From: Gelidibacter pelagius
Lineage (GTDB): Bacteria; Bacteroidota; Bacteroidia; Flavobacteriales; Flavobacteriaceae
Assembly: GCF_017581925.1 (NCBI RefSeq)
Contig: NZ_JAGEVG010000012.1
Location: forward strand, 104,630 to 168,629
Length of the DNA stretch: 64,000 nucleotides
Reading direction: 5' to 3'
Part shown: in pieces, positions 17,978 through 27,485 of the stretch
Numbering within the stretch: the stretch's first letter is position 1
Layout of the letters: each line of letters opens with the position of its first letter
Notes under the pieces: model-generated
Database searches by the model: none
What the model was told of the DNA's origin: nothing
Seen by the model: only the letters and a program-made list of their open reading frames with translations
Program-made: the position numbers and the translations under genes

Positions 17978-18553
17978 TTAAATGGTATTCAAAAAATTAA
18001 CAAGCTGATGCACCGCTTTCCCACGGTGTCCAATACGATTTTTTTCTTCCAAAGATATTTCCGCAAAGGTCTGGCTATGCCCTTCGGCTTTAAAAATCGG
18101 GTCGTATCCAAAGCCTTTTTCACCGCTTTTGCTTTTGGTAATCTCACCCTTGCAAATTCCTGTGAATTGATGCTGAAATCCGTGAAGTTCCAATGCAATG
18201 ACGGTTTTAAATTGTGCTTTCCTATCGGCTGAATACTTAAGGTTTTCAAGAAGTTTTTGAATATTGTCTTCTGAGTTCCGCTGTTCTCCGGCATACCGAG
18301 CAGAATAAACACCTGGCGCCCCGTTAAGTGCGTCCACTTCCAAGCCGGTATCATCGGCAAAACAGTCATAACCATAGTGCTTTTTAATGTATGTCGCTTT
18401 CTGGACGGCATTACCTTCAATAGTATCTTGAGTTTCAGGTACATCTTCAAAACATCCAATGTCTTCAAGGCTTAATAGTGTGATGCTTTTTGGAATCAAA
18501 CTTTGGACCTCCTTGAGTTTGTTGAGATTGTTGGTGGCGAAAACGAGTTGCAT
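17978..18553 (-). CDS. rdgB: Non-canonical purine NTP pyrophosphatase RdgB/HAM1
   Basis: A 191-residue cytosolic enzyme that hydrolyses ITP, XTP and dITP to monophosphates and keeps them out of nucleic acids. The N-terminus LVFATNNLNKLKEVQSL is the family's triphosphate loop. The central DDTGLEVDALNGAPGVYSARYAG holds the metal-binding Asp pair. GFGYDPIF and the late HRGKAV stretch bind the base. Complete and of usual length. Confidence 0.96.
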   Translation of the reverse strand: MQLVFATNNLNKLKEVQSLIPKSITLLSLEDIGCFEDVPETQDTIEGNAVQKATYIKKHYGYDCFADDTGLEVDALNGAPGVYSARYAGEQRNSEDNIQKLLENLKYSADRKAQFKTVIALELHGFQHQFTGICKGEITKSKSGEKGFGYDPIFKAEGHSQTFAEISLEEKNRIGHRGKAVHQLVNFLNTI

Positions 18554-18595
18554 AGTTAAGTATTGATCGGTAAAATTACTTTAATAATTTTGAAT

Positions 18596-18735
18596 TGACC
18601 TTAGAGAAAAGAGAAAAGAGAAAATAGAGGGTAGATGGTAGAGGGTAGAGAAAGTGATTAATGATTGAAGATTGAAGATTGAAGATTGTTGATTTTTGTT
18701 GAGTCTTGAACCTTGAACTTTGAATTTTGACAATC
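18596..18735. repeat. Purine-rich and GATTGAA-type degenerate repeats
   Basis: Between rdgB and the hibernation factor: AGAGAAAAGAGAAAAG, GGTAGATGGTAGAGGGTAGAG, four runs of GATTGAA(GATTGAA), then TCTTGAACCTTGAACTTTGAA. These are low-complexity strings of the kind found in other spacers of this window. No gene. Confidence 0.6.
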
Positions 18736-18824
18736 GGAGAACTTTAAGCTTATTTTATGATGTTTGTCAGCTTTACTTCTTTTTTAAACCCGTAATTTAG
18801 TCTCATAACCTAAAAAATATAATT

Positions 18825-19124
18825 ATGACGATTAACATTCAATTCGTAAATTTAGATCATAGCGATTCACTTGCTGAACATACAACTGAAAGATTAAATA
18901 AAATGGCTGAAAAATATGATTGGCTGATCAACGCCGATGTGTTTTTTAAGGAAGAAGGCACCAATCCTGAAAAGGGAAAGATTTGTAATATTAAATTGAG
19001 CTTGCCAGGACCGCAAATATTTGCTACTTCTGATGAGAAAAACTTTGAAATGTCGGTCAAGGAGACGATCAGCGATTTGGAAATCCAATTAAAAAAGAGG
19101 AAACAGACTTTTATGACGCACTAG
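18825..19124 (+). CDS. Ribosome hibernation-promoting factor HPF/RaiA (short form)
   Basis: A 99-residue beta-alpha-beta-beta-beta-alpha protein of the S30AE/RaiA family (INIQFVNLDHSDSLAEHTTERLNKM...NIKLSLPGPQIFATSDEKNFEMSVKETISDLEIQLKKRKQ). It binds the 30S A/P region of idle ribosomes. The length fits the short form, without the dimerising C-terminal domain of long HPF. A GGCATTA triplet repeat follows the stop. Stand-alone gene. Confidence 0.92.
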   Translation: MTINIQFVNLDHSDSLAEHTTERLNKMAEKYDWLINADVFFKEEGTNPEKGKICNIKLSLPGPQIFATSDEKNFEMSVKETISDLEIQLKKRKQTFMTH

Positions 19125-19269
19125 AAATAGGCATTAGGCATTAGGTATTAGTGTTGAAAGTTTTGTTGTAATTCTTCAGATTATACTTTAAAACTTTTGT
19201 AAACTATAAAAAAGAAACTTGCCTGCCGGTCCGAAGCTTTTTTGAATGCGGAAAACCTGAAACTAATTA

Positions 19270-19743
19270 TTACCGATGATGATAAGGTTCATTCCTTAAG
19301 ATAGTAAAAGCACGATACAATTGTTCTATCATGAACAAACGAATCATTTGATGGGAAAATGTCATTTTAGATAAAGATATTTTCCCATTTGCTTTATGAT
19401 AGACATCCTGCGAAAATCCGTAAGGCCCGCCAATGACAAAGACCAATTGTTTTATTCCAGAATTCATGTACTTTTGAAGATGTACAGAAAAGCCGACAGA
19501 ATCGTATTGTTTTCCATTTTCATCTAATAGAATGAGAATATCTGAGTTGGTGAGTTTTGCTAATATCAGTTCGCCTTCTTTTTGTTTTTGTTGCTCTTCG
19601 CTTAAATTCTTCGCTTTTTTAAGATCGGGAATGATCTCAAAATCAAATTTAATATAGAACCCTAGGCGTTTCTGATAATCGTCAATCAGCATTTGCAATT
19701 GTTGATGATCGGTTTTCCCAATAGCTAAAAGTTTTATTTGCAT
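19270..19743 (-). CDS. rlmH: 23S rRNA pseudouridine-1915 N3-methyltransferase RlmH
   Basis: A 157-residue SPOUT methyltransferase that modifies pseudouridine 1915 in helix 69 of 23S rRNA on 70S ribosomes. The knot region FVIGGPYGFSQDVYHKANGKISLSKMTFSHQMIRLFMIEQLYRA and the invariant C-terminus ILRNEPYHHR identify it clearly. Complete, usual length. A dense AT-rich spacer separates it from divergent nadC. Confidence 0.97.
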   Translation of the reverse strand: MQIKLLAIGKTDHQQLQMLIDDYQKRLGFYIKFDFEIIPDLKKAKNLSEEQQKQKEGELILAKLTNSDILILLDENGKQYDSVGFSVHLQKYMNSGIKQLVFVIGGPYGFSQDVYHKANGKISLSKMTFSHQMIRLFMIEQLYRAFTILRNEPYHHR

Positions 19744-19840
19744 GGTGTAAATTTACAAATTTGCGGTGATATAGAATTTCGGATTTGGAATTTGAGTATT
19801 TCGATTATCAATTAGTATTTTTACATTAAATATTACTAAG

Positions 19841-20698
19841 ATGATTTCACAAGAACAATTCAATATAGAAATAGAAGGCATTATTGCTAATGCTGTTAGA
19901 GAAGATGTCGGAGATGGTGATCACAGCTCCTTGGCATGTATTCCTGCTTCAGCCCAGGGCAAGGCAAAGCTTTTGGTTAAGGATGACGGCGTTATTGCCG
20001 GTGTAGCCTTTGCCAAACGCGTCTTTCAATATATTGATAAAGACTTAAAAGTAGAAACTTTGATCCAGGATGGTGAGAAAGTAAAATACGGCGACATTGT
20101 TTTTTATGTGGAAGGGTCATCGCAATCCATTCTTAAAGCAGAGCGTTTGGTTTTAAATGCGATGCAGCGAATGAGCGCCATTGCGACAAAAACAAAAACC
20201 TTTGTGGATTTGTTGGAAGGCACCGGCACCCAAATTTTGGATACTAGAAAAACGACGCCAGGGATTCGGGCACTCGAAAAATGGGCCGTAAAAATAGGAG
20301 GTGGAGAAAATCATCGGTTTGCTTTATATGATATGGTGATGTTGAAAGACAATCACATTGATTTTGCCGGCGGAATTACCAAGGCTATCACAAAGACAAA
20401 AGCGTACTTAAAGGAAAAGAACTTAGACTTGAAAATTATTGTGGAAGCCAGAAATCTTGATGAGATTAAAGAGATCCTCAAGACCGACGGGGTTTACAGA
20501 ATTCTGATAGATAATTTTAATTATGCCGACACCAAGAAAGCCGTAGCCCTGATAGGGGACCAATGTTTGACCGAATCGTCGGGAGGAATCAATGAGGACA
20601 CAGCAAGAGAGTATGCTTTATGCGGCGTGGATTATATATCCTCTGGAGCCTTGACCCATTCGGTATATAATATGGACTTGAGTTTAAAAGCCGTTTAA
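19841..20698 (+). CDS. nadC: Nicotinate-nucleotide pyrophosphorylase NadC
   Basis: Carboxylating quinolinate phosphoribosyltransferase: quinolinate plus PRPP gives nicotinate mononucleotide and CO2 in de novo NAD synthesis. Motifs include ILDTRKTTPGIRALEKWAVKIGGGENHRFAL, MVMLKDNHI, and VEARNLDEIKE; the catalytic Arg, Lys and His sites are present. 285 residues is the usual length. The stop is directly followed by the ATG of the next gene (zero spacing), so nadC leads a tight operon with the YihY-like and priA genes. Confidence 0.97.
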   Translation: MISQEQFNIEIEGIIANAVREDVGDGDHSSLACIPASAQGKAKLLVKDDGVIAGVAFAKRVFQYIDKDLKVETLIQDGEKVKYGDIVFYVEGSSQSILKAERLVLNAMQRMSAIATKTKTFVDLLEGTGTQILDTRKTTPGIRALEKWAVKIGGGENHRFALYDMVMLKDNHIDFAGGITKAITKTKAYLKEKNLDLKIIVEARNLDEIKEILKTDGVYRILIDNFNYADTKKAVALIGDQCLTESSGGINEDTAREYALCGVDYISSGALTHSVYNMDLSLKAV

Positions 20699-21694
20699 AT
20701 GTCTGACCAAACTGATGAAAATATTGAGGATGATATCGAGGACAAGCTCGAGAAAATCCCCGTTTTAAAGTATTTCATCAAACTTCTCAAAAAAATTAAA
20801 TTACCTGCTTTAGAAGGGTTGACCTTGTATTACTTTTTGAGGCTTTATGGCAAAGGGATCATTAAAGGAGCGGTAACCAGTAGGGCAAGTGCCATCGCCT
20901 TTAGTTTTTTTACGGCAATATTTCCTTTTTTATTATTCATTATTATCCTGATCCCCTATATTCCCGTAGCAGGTTTTGAATATGAATTCAAAGGGTTTTT
21001 GAACTCGGTTTTGCCACCGCAAACCTCAGACTTCTTTTTTGATAATATTTTTCAGAATATTTACACTAAAGCGAGTGGTAGTTTGATTTCGACAGTATTT
21101 CTATTGTCCATTGTTTTAATGGCGAACGGGATTAGTGCTCTTTTTTCAGGCTTTGAAAGTTCATACCATCAGCAATTGACGCGAAGTGTGGTCAAACAGT
21201 ACTTATACTCCATGTTTGTAGCACTAATTTTGGTCCTTTTATTGATCATTACCATTGCGGTCATAGGATATTTTCAAATTTATGTCATCCAAAAGGTACT
21301 CTACTATATGGATAAACAGGGTTATGAAACCTATGAGGAGGGCTTATTTATGGTGGCCTTAGCCAAATATATATTTTTCGTGATTATGGTTTATATCGCC
21401 ACAGCCACTTTGTATTATTTTGGTACCAGAGAAGGTAAAAATTCTAAGTTCTTTTCAGCGGGGGCTTTGTTGACGACAATCTTGATTATTGTATTTTCGT
21501 ATTTATTTGGAATTTACGTCACTTATTTCTCAACTTATAATGAGCTATATGGCTCCATTGGCGCTTTGTTGATTTTACTTTTTTACCTTTGGCTGAACTC
21601 CAACATTTTGCTGCTGGGCTTTGAGCTCAACGCTACTATACGACTTTTGAAGAAATTTAATCTTCAAAAACAAATAGCTAAAGAAAAACCCTAA
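20699..21694 (+). CDS. YihY/BrkB-family inner-membrane protein
   Basis: A 331-residue protein with an acidic N-terminal segment (DQTDENIEDDIEDKLEKIP) and about six membrane helices. The family marks are AITSRASAIAFSFFTAIFPFLLF (here AVTSRASAIAFSFF), NGISALFSGFESSYH, and SIGALLILLFYLWLNSNILLLGFELNA. The family is linked to no clear enzymatic reaction; an old RNase BN label was an error. It starts at the nucleotide after the nadC stop and ends 8 nt before priA, so it is translationally coupled in this operon. Function unknown. Confidence 0.92.
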   Translation: MSDQTDENIEDDIEDKLEKIPVLKYFIKLLKKIKLPALEGLTLYYFLRLYGKGIIKGAVTSRASAIAFSFFTAIFPFLLFIIILIPYIPVAGFEYEFKGFLNSVLPPQTSDFFFDNIFQNIYTKASGSLISTVFLLSIVLMANGISALFSGFESSYHQQLTRSVVKQYLYSMFVALILVLLLIITIAVIGYFQIYVIQKVLYYMDKQGYETYEEGLFMVALAKYIFFVIMVYIATATLYYFGTREGKNSKFFSAGALLTTILIIVFSYLFGIYVTYFSTYNELYGSIGALLILLFYLWLNSNILLLGFELNATIRLLKKFNLQKQIAKEKP

Positions 21695-21702
21695 TTCACC
21701 CC

Positions 21703-24156
21703 ATGCAATATTTTATAGACGTCATACTTCCCATTCCGCTTGAAAGGCTATTTACTTACAGCATTACCCGAGCTGAATCAGAATTTTTGAAAGCAGGAAT
21801 GCGAGTGGCGGTTCCCTTCGGTAAAAGTAAAGTTTATACAGCATTGGTGTTTGAGATCCATCAGCAACAACCAGTAGCGTATGAGGCCAAGGAGATTCAT
21901 CAAATTTTGGATGATGCACCGATCATTACCCAAACGCAGTTGACCCATTGGCAATGGATTGCGGAGTATTATCTCTGTACTTTAGGTGATGTTCTTAGGG
22001 CTGCTTTACCCAACTCTTTTTTGTTGGAGAGCGAGACTATCATCACAAAAAACAATGATAAAATTATCAATGACGTCGACCTTAAGGACGAGGAGTTTTT
22101 GGTTTATGAGGCACTTCATCATCAGTCGTCCCTAAAACTTCACGATTTGATCAGTATTCTTGACAAGAAGAATGTATTTCCCGTTATCAATTCCTTGTTG
22201 GATAAAGACGCTATTGTGCTTCAGGAAGAGGTTTATGAAAAGTATAAGCCAAAATTGGTGCGCTATGTTAAGTTGAGTTCCCAATATTCAGAATCAGAAA
22301 AATTACAACATTTACTGGAGGAGTTGAGCCGGGCACCAAAGCAAAGGGATGTGATCATGACCTTGTTTTCAATTTCCGCACAGACAAAAAAACCGGTGAA
22401 AGTCTCGGACTTATCAGATGCCAGTGATGCGTCTCCAGCCATCATCAAAACCTTGATTGATAAGGAGATTTTAGAGGAGTATCATTTTCAGGAAGATCGT
22501 GTGGCCTATTCGGGTGATGCCAATGAGGCTTCAAAAACCTTGAATATCTATCAAGAAAAAGCACTCGAAGAAATCCAGCAGTCTTTTGAGAAATTCAACA
22601 TCACTTTACTTCACGGGGTGACTTCTTCAGGGAAAACCGAAGTCTACGTCAAACTTATTGAAGAGGTCATTAGCAAAGGAAAACAAGTATTGTATTTACT
22701 CCCCGAAATTGCTTTGACAACGCAGTTGGTCAGTCGATTGGAAACTTATTTTGGCGGAAAAGTATCGGTGTATCATTCCAAATATTCCTCACACGAACGC
22801 TTTGAACTTTGGAACAATGTGTTGCAAAATCAGCCCAAGGCGCAGATTGTCTTGGGGGCACGTTCGTCTATTTTCTTGCCGTTTCATGATCTCGGCTTGG
22901 TGATTGTTGACGAAGAGCATGAGACTTCTTTTAAGCAATTTGACCCTGCCCCAAGATATCACGCCCGCGATGCTGCGATCGTGTTGGCATCGCTTTTTAA
23001 AAGTAAAACCTTATTAGGCTCGGCAACACCAAGTTTGGAAAGCTACCATAATGTGAAACAAGGAAAATATGGTTTGGTGGAAATTACGCACCGATTCAAT
23101 GATGTCATGATGCCGGATATTGAGTTGGTCGATATTCAAGATAAGCACAAGCGCAAACGGATGAAAGGGCATTTTAGCGATCGGTTGATTGAAGAGATGA
23201 CGGAAGCTCTGCGGGTAGGCCATCAAATTATTTTGTTTCAAAACCGACGCGGATTTTCGCCGATCGTTGAATGTACTACCTGTGGTCATGCGCCACAATG
23301 TCCAAACTGCGATGTCAGTTTAACCTTTCATCAGTACAAGAATGAATTGCGCTGCCATTATTGTGGTTATTATACGGCCATGCTCAAGAACTGTATGGCC
23401 TGTGGCAGTGTGGAATTGGACAATAAAGGTTTTGGCACGGAGCAGGTCCAGGAAGAAGCCAAAGAACTTTTTCCGGAGTACAAAGTGGGGCGAATGGATT
23501 TGGATACCACCCGGGGGAAATTTGGCTATGACAAAATCATTACCGCTTTTGAACAAAAAGAAATAGATATTTTGGTCGGTACCCAGATGCTGACCAAAGG
23601 GTTGGATTTCAGGAATGTAAAACTTGTTGGCATTATGAATGCTGACAATATGCTTAATTTTCCTGATTTCAGAGCGCTTGAACGCAGCTTTCAATTGATG
23701 TTGCAGGTCTCGGGTAGGGCAGGACGTACGGATGAAAGGGGCAAGGTTTTGATCCAAACCTATAACCCGCACCATAGAATCTTACATCAGGTTTCTACCA
23801 ATAACTATGCAGAGATGTATTTGGAGCAGATGGACGAGCGCCATAATTTTAAATACCCACCAATTTACAGGTTGATAAAAATTACCTTAAAGCATAAAGA
23901 TTTTAACAAAGTTAATATTGGTGCCGAATGGTATGCTACGGGTTTGCGGCAAGTTTTCAAAAGTAATATTTTAGGCCCCGAATTCCCGCCAATATCAAGA
24001 ATCAGAAACCAATTTCACAAAAATATCCTCGTTAAGATTCCACCGCAGCAATCCCTATCAAAAACGAAAAAAGCCATTGTTAAAATTAACAATAGCTTTT
24101 TGAGTATTAAAGAATTTAGGTCGGTTAGGGTGATTCTAAATGTCGATAACTTTTAG
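21703..24156 (+). CDS. priA: Primosomal protein N', helicase PriA
   Basis: An 817-residue replication-restart helicase that recognises stalled forks and loads DnaB. The N-terminal 3'-DNA-binding domain begins YFIDVILPIPLERLFTYSI. Walker A is GVTSSGKTEVYVK (about residue 305), the DEAH box reads DEEH (about 403). The zinc-binding insertion has eight Cys in the order C-x2-C-x5-C-x2-C...C-x2-C-x8-C-x2-C (about residues 525-568). C-terminal motifs include VGTQMLTKGLDF and QVSGRAGR. Third gene of the nadC operon; complete. Confidence 0.97.
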   Translation: MQYFIDVILPIPLERLFTYSITRAESEFLKAGMRVAVPFGKSKVYTALVFEIHQQQPVAYEAKEIHQILDDAPIITQTQLTHWQWIAEYYLCTLGDVLRAALPNSFLLESETIITKNNDKIINDVDLKDEEFLVYEALHHQSSLKLHDLISILDKKNVFPVINSLLDKDAIVLQEEVYEKYKPKLVRYVKLSSQYSESEKLQHLLEELSRAPKQRDVIMTLFSISAQTKKPVKVSDLSDASDASPAIIKTLIDKEILEEYHFQEDRVAYSGDANEASKTLNIYQEKALEEIQQSFEKFNITLLHGVTSSGKTEVYVKLIEEVISKGKQVLYLLPEIALTTQLVSRLETYFGGKVSVYHSKYSSHERFELWNNVLQNQPKAQIVLGARSSIFLPFHDLGLVIVDEEHETSFKQFDPAPRYHARDAAIVLASLFKSKTLLGSATPSLESYHNVKQGKYGLVEITHRFNDVMMPDIELVDIQDKHKRKRMKGHFSDRLIEEMTEALRVGHQIILFQNRRGFSPIVECTTCGHAPQCPNCDVSLTFHQYKNELRCHYCGYYTAMLKNCMACGSVELDNKGFGTEQVQEEAKELFPEYKVGRMDLDTTRGKFGYDKIITAFEQKEIDILVGTQMLTKGLDFRNVKLVGIMNADNMLNFPDFRALERSFQLMLQVSGRAGRTDERGKVLIQTYNPHHRILHQVSTNNYAEMYLEQMDERHNFKYPPIYRLIKITLKHKDFNKVNIGAEWYATGLRQVFKSNILGPEFPPISRIRNQFHKNILVKIPPQQSLSKTKKAIVKINNSFLSIKEFRSVRVILNVDNF

Positions 24157-24160
24157 TGAG

Positions 24161-24330
24161 ATAGAAATTTGGAACAAATTTCGTAGTCGAACTAATCCCG
24201 CTCCTTAGCGGGATCTCTTCATCGGTTTTACTTCATTTGTTATAGAAATTTGGAACAAATTTCGTAATCGAACTAATCCCGCTCTATAGGGGATCTCATT
24301 TTGTGTTTGATTTTTGGCTGTTGAAATTTA
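24161..24330. repeat. Direct repeat of an 81-bp unit with a CCCGCT hairpin
   Basis: ATAGAAATTTGGAACAAATT begins copies at 24161 and about 81 nt later at 24242; each continues CGAACTAATCCCGCTC. In the first copy ATCCCGCT-CCTT-AGCGGGAT forms a perfect 8-bp stem, which is eroded in the second. A third, shorter relic (TTGAAATTTAGTTCAAATC) follows near 24320. It may end priA transcripts, but no T-run follows. Confidence 0.8.
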
Positions 24331-24389
24331 GTTCAAATCTCGTAACGATTCCTCTATTCCAATGTTTTAGGATTTAGGGGCACCATCAA

Positions 24390-25085
24390 TTAAATATTAT
24401 TTAACGCATCCACAAGTTCCGTCTTTTTATTCCTACTCAGTGGAATTTCATAGGCACCAACCTCAACATTCTTACTGTTAAAGCGGTCTACCTTGTCCAA
24501 GTTGACAATGTATGATTTGTGAATTCTTAAAAATTTACCTTCGGGCAGTTCCTGCTCAAAAGCTTTCATGGTTGAAAGTACAACCAAGCTGTTCTCTTCG
24601 GTAACCAATTTAACATAGTCACCAAGGGCTTCAATCCATTTGATGTCCTTGATATAAACTTTACGCTTTTTTAAATTGCTTTTAACAAAGATGTGCTCGC
24701 CATCAGCTTCATTGAAATCGAGTTTCAATTTGTGCTGCTCGAGAGCTTTATCTACGGCAGTATTAAAACGTTCTCGGGTGATCGGTTTCTGTAGATAATC
24801 GGTAGCATCATAATTAAAGGCTTTAAACGCGTATTCCGTTTTACCAGTAACAAAAATAATTTGAGGTTTGTTGTTGAGAACGTCAAGTAGCTCAAAACCA
24901 TTAAGAACTGGCATTTCAATATCCAAGAAGATGAGATCTACTTTATGGGTATTCAAGCCATTTTTGGTTTCAAGTGCGCTACTATATTCTGCTATAAGGT
25001 TAAGTGATGAATGATTTTCAATTAACTTTACAATCGATAAGCGTTGTATCGCAGAGTCATCAACTACTACACAGTTTAAAGTCAT
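24390..25085 (-). CDS. LytTR-family response regulator
   Basis: A 231-residue two-component regulator. Receiver domain at residues 1-120: acidic pair Asp9/Asp10, phospho-acceptor Asp55 in IFLDIEMP, and the later FVTGKTEYAFKAF and QKPI (conserved Lys). A LytTR DNA-binding domain follows (IFVKSNLKKRKVYIKDIKWIEALGDYVKLV; RIHKSYIVNLDKV). I chose the ATG at 25085, where the receiver domain begins. No histidine kinase lies next to it, so its partner is encoded elsewhere. Confidence 0.94.
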   Translation of the reverse strand: MTLNCVVVDDSAIQRLSIVKLIENHSSLNLIAEYSSALETKNGLNTHKVDLIFLDIEMPVLNGFELLDVLNNKPQIIFVTGKTEYAFKAFNYDATDYLQKPITRERFNTAVDKALEQHKLKLDFNEADGEHIFVKSNLKKRKVYIKDIKWIEALGDYVKLVTEENSLVVLSTMKAFEQELPEGKFLRIHKSYIVNLDKVDRFNSKNVEVGAYEIPLSRNKKTELVDALNNI

Positions 25086-25223
25086 AACATTTGATTTATT
25101 TAGGTTAAGATATCGACAATAGTACGAATAATTCGGACAAAAACCAAATAACATCGATAAAGTGTTGTAATTAACATTATTTTTAACAACTATATTCGGG
25201 ATGAAAAAATACTCAAACTTTAG

Positions 25224-25254
25224 TTGTAAGAACCATAAAAAATGGTTATTTTTG
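25224..25254 (+). promoter_or_regulatory. Promoter of the rpsF-rpsR-rplI operon
   Basis: A near-ideal Bacteroidota promoter: TTG at 25224, a 20-nt spacer, then TATTTTTG at 25247-25254, 31 nt before the rpsF ATG. Confidence 0.8.
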
Positions 25255-25285
25255 CAGCCATTTTTAATTATTAAATATACATTAT

Positions 25286-25624
25286 ATGAATCATTATGAA
25301 ACTGTTTTCATCTTAAATCCCGTTTTATCTGAAACTCAGATAAAGGAAACAGTAGAGAAATACGAAGATTTTCTTGTTTCTAGAGGAGCAAAGATGGTAT
25401 CCAAAGAAGATTGGGGCTTAAAAAAATTAGCTTATCCAATCCAAAACAAAAAAAGTGGCTTTTACCACTTATTTGAGTTCACTGTAGATGGTGAAGTCAT
25501 CAATCCACTAGAAGTAGAGTTTAGACGTGACGAGCGTTTTATGCGTTATTTAACAGTGAAATTGGACAAGCATGCCATTTCTTGGGCTGAAAGAAGAAGA
25601 ACTAAACTTAAACAAAAAGCGTAA
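25286..25624 (+). CDS. rpsF: 30S ribosomal protein S6
   Basis: A 112-residue ribosomal protein that binds the 30S platform as a heterodimer with S18. Typical start [15 protein letters not shown] and the [20 protein letters not shown] core are present. First gene of the S6-S18-L9 operon; the next ATG follows 2 nt after the stop. Confidence 0.98.
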   Translation: MNHYETVFILNPVLSETQIKETVEKYEDFLVSRGAKMVSKEDWGLKKLAYPIQNKKSGFYHLFEFTVDGEVINPLEVEFRRDERFMRYLTVKLDKHAISWAERRRTKLKQKA

Positions 25625-25626
25625 TT

Positions 25627-25923
25627 ATGTCATCAATAGAACAACAAGCTAAAGGAAAAAAAGATGGTGAGATCAGATATCTGACCCCATTGAATATTGA
25701 CACAAGTAAAACGAAAAAGTACTGTCGTTTCCAAAAGTCTGGTATCAAATATGTTGATTACAAAGACGCCGACTGGTTATTAGGTTTTGTAAACGAGCAA
25801 GGTAAATTGTTGCCAAGACGTTTAACAGGAACCTCTTTAAAATATCAAAGAAAAGTATCTGTAGCGGTTAAGAGAGCGCGTCACCTTGCGTTGATGCCTT
25901 ATGTAGCAGATTTATTAAAATAA
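25627..25923 (+). CDS. rpsR: 30S ribosomal protein S18
   Basis: A 98-residue protein, S6's partner on the 30S platform. Core [30 protein letters not shown] is characteristic. The N-terminus is longer than in enterobacteria, as usual in Bacteroidota. It lacks the zinc-binding Cys ligands of some S18 forms (only one Cys, in TKKYCRFQ). Confidence 0.98.
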   Translation: MSSIEQQAKGKKDGEIRYLTPLNIDTSKTKKYCRFQKSGIKYVDYKDADWLLGFVNEQGKLLPRRLTGTSLKYQRKVSVAVKRARHLALMPYVADLLK

Positions 25924-25936
25924 TAAAAACATAACT

Positions 25937-26398
25937 ATGGAACTTATATTAAAACAAGACGTTGAAAATTTAGGATTTAAAGACGATGTTATAACGGTTA
26001 AGAACGGTTATGGTAGAAATTTCTTAATTCCTCAAGGACAAGCGATAATGGCAACGGCTTCAGCTAAAAAAGTATTGGCTGAAAACTTGAAGCAACGTGC
26101 TTATAAAGAGAAACAAATTATTGAAGAAGCTCAAAAAGAAGCTGAGGCGATAAAAGCATTGGAAATTAAATTAACTTCTAAAACTAGTGCTGGTGCAACT
26201 GCAGGAGACAAAATATTTGGTTCTATTACCAATATTGATTTGGCAAATGCATTGAACAATGCAGGTATTAGCGTTGATAAAAAGTATATCGCCATTACAG
26301 GAGGTAACATCAAACGTTTAGGTCAATATGATGCAGTCATCAGACTTCATAGAGATGTAACCGTTGATATGACTTTTGAAGTTATTGCAGAAGCATAA
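25937..26398 (+). CDS. rplI: 50S ribosomal protein L9
   Basis: A 153-residue protein of the L1-stalk base. The N-terminal domain (MELILKQDVENLGFKDDVITVKNGYGRNFLIPQGQA) is followed by the long connecting helix rich in Lys, Glu and Ala and a globular C-terminal domain. Last gene of the operon, followed by a strong terminator. Confidence 0.98.
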   Translation: MELILKQDVENLGFKDDVITVKNGYGRNFLIPQGQAIMATASAKKVLAENLKQRAYKEKQIIEEAQKEAEAIKALEIKLTSKTSAGATAGDKIFGSITNIDLANALNNAGISVDKKYIAITGGNIKRLGQYDAVIRLHRDVTVDMTFEVIAEA

Positions 26399-26416
26399 TT
26401 CTCAAAATAAAATTTT

Positions 26417-26452
26417 AAAAAGCCTCAATCCTTCTTGGAACGAGGCTTTTTT
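26417..26452 (+). terminator. Intrinsic terminator of the rpsF operon
   Basis: AAAAGCCTC / GAGGCTTTT stem of 9 bp, 16-nt loop, then TTTTTT. Confidence 0.9.
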
Positions 26453-26598
26453 CATAAATGGAAATCTATGATTCCGTTATAAAGTAGAATACTGTTATGA
26501 GATATTTGGTCTGAATGTTTTGTCTAAATCGCTCAACAATTTTTAATCTGATAATTAAGAGATTTCTGCCTTCGCGGAAATGAAATAATCATATTTTC

Positions 26599-27075
26599 AT
26601 GAAATATACAAGACTCACTAAAGAACAATTTGAAGAACTGCACCAGGAATTTATTAATTTTTTGGCTACACAATCTATTACTGCTGAAGAATGGACGGAT
26701 ATAAAAACCAATAAACCTGAAGTTGCTGAAGAAGAATTAGATGTGTTTAGCGATTTGGTTTGGGAAGGTGTTTTAAGGAAAGTGGTTTATTTAGAACATA
26801 TTTCGCCGCAACAAATGCATTTGTTCCATTTAAAGGAAAATGATATGCAGTTGATTGCCATAAAATTAAATATTGAGACTGTTGATTTGACCACTTCCGA
26901 AGGTTTTGATTGGTTCAGGGAAAACCTACTTTCTGATGACGTCGAATTCCTAACCGCCAACAAAACTTATTCAGAGGATAAAGCCTTAGATAAATTTAAA
27001 CTCATCCAACAAGGTGGTGTCATAACTAAAGGCGATTTGTATAAGTATTTTGAGAAGCTGGTAGGTACGAATTAG
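26599..27075 (+). CDS. Conserved Flavobacteriaceae protein (probably DUF6495 family)
   Basis: A 158-residue acidic soluble protein without signal peptide or membrane helix. Characteristic stretches: YTRLTKEQFEELHQEFINFLA, EWTDIKTNKPEVAEEELDVFSDLVWEGVL, YLEHISPQQMHLFHLKE. I believe it is the DUF6495 group, usually found downstream of rplI in Flavobacteriaceae; this is from memory. No enzymatic residues stand out. Function unknown. Confidence 0.7.
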   Translation: MKYTRLTKEQFEELHQEFINFLATQSITAEEWTDIKTNKPEVAEEELDVFSDLVWEGVLRKVVYLEHISPQQMHLFHLKENDMQLIAIKLNIETVDLTTSEGFDWFRENLLSDDVEFLTANKTYSEDKALDKFKLIQQGGVITKGDLYKYFEKLVGTN

Positions 27076-27485
27076 AGTTGGAAGAATGAAATTCCAAATT
27101 TTAAATTCCAAGTTCTAAATTTCAAATTCCAAGTTTTCGTTTTCACTTCACTCCAGAAGGATAGACAGCTTCAATTTCAATATCATTTTCAATTTCTACT
27201 TCAAGCAAAGTAGTGTTTTGCGTAAATCCGAGACCTCAGCGATAGTGAACTGGCGAAGCAAATCTGTAGGAGATTAAAAGTTTCAAATTCCAAATTCCAA
27301 ATTCCAAGTTATCGTTTTCACTTCTCAAAAGATGGACAGGCAGTTTTAACTTCAACTTCAATTTCATTTTATGAAACATTAACATCTTGTGCTAAGCTTA
27401 GGTTAAAGCCTCTCTGTGATTTTTCTGTGAGTTGTATTTTGGTTAAATTATAGTAAATCAAATAATAATCTTAAAAATATAAATT
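27076..27485. repeat. Repeat-rich spacer: two copies of a CAAATTCCAAGTT composite
   Basis: Copy A (about 27121-27190) and copy B (about 27281-27369) share CAAATTCCAAGTT, TCGTTTTCACTTC, ATRGACAG and TTCAATTTCA segments in the same order. Short AAATTCC/AAATTTC strings flank both. A trace of the CACAGAG vocabulary (TCTCTGTGATTTTTCTGTGA) lies near 27412. No gene in 410 nt. Confidence 0.7.

Noticed and set aside
24161..24330. CRISPR-like array
   Set aside because: Only two and a half copies, whole units repeated rather than short repeats with unique spacers, and no cas genes.
25255..25285. S6:S18 autoregulatory leader before rpsF
   Set aside because: The leader is only about 30 nt, AT-rich, and has no CCG-bulged stem expected of that RNA structure.
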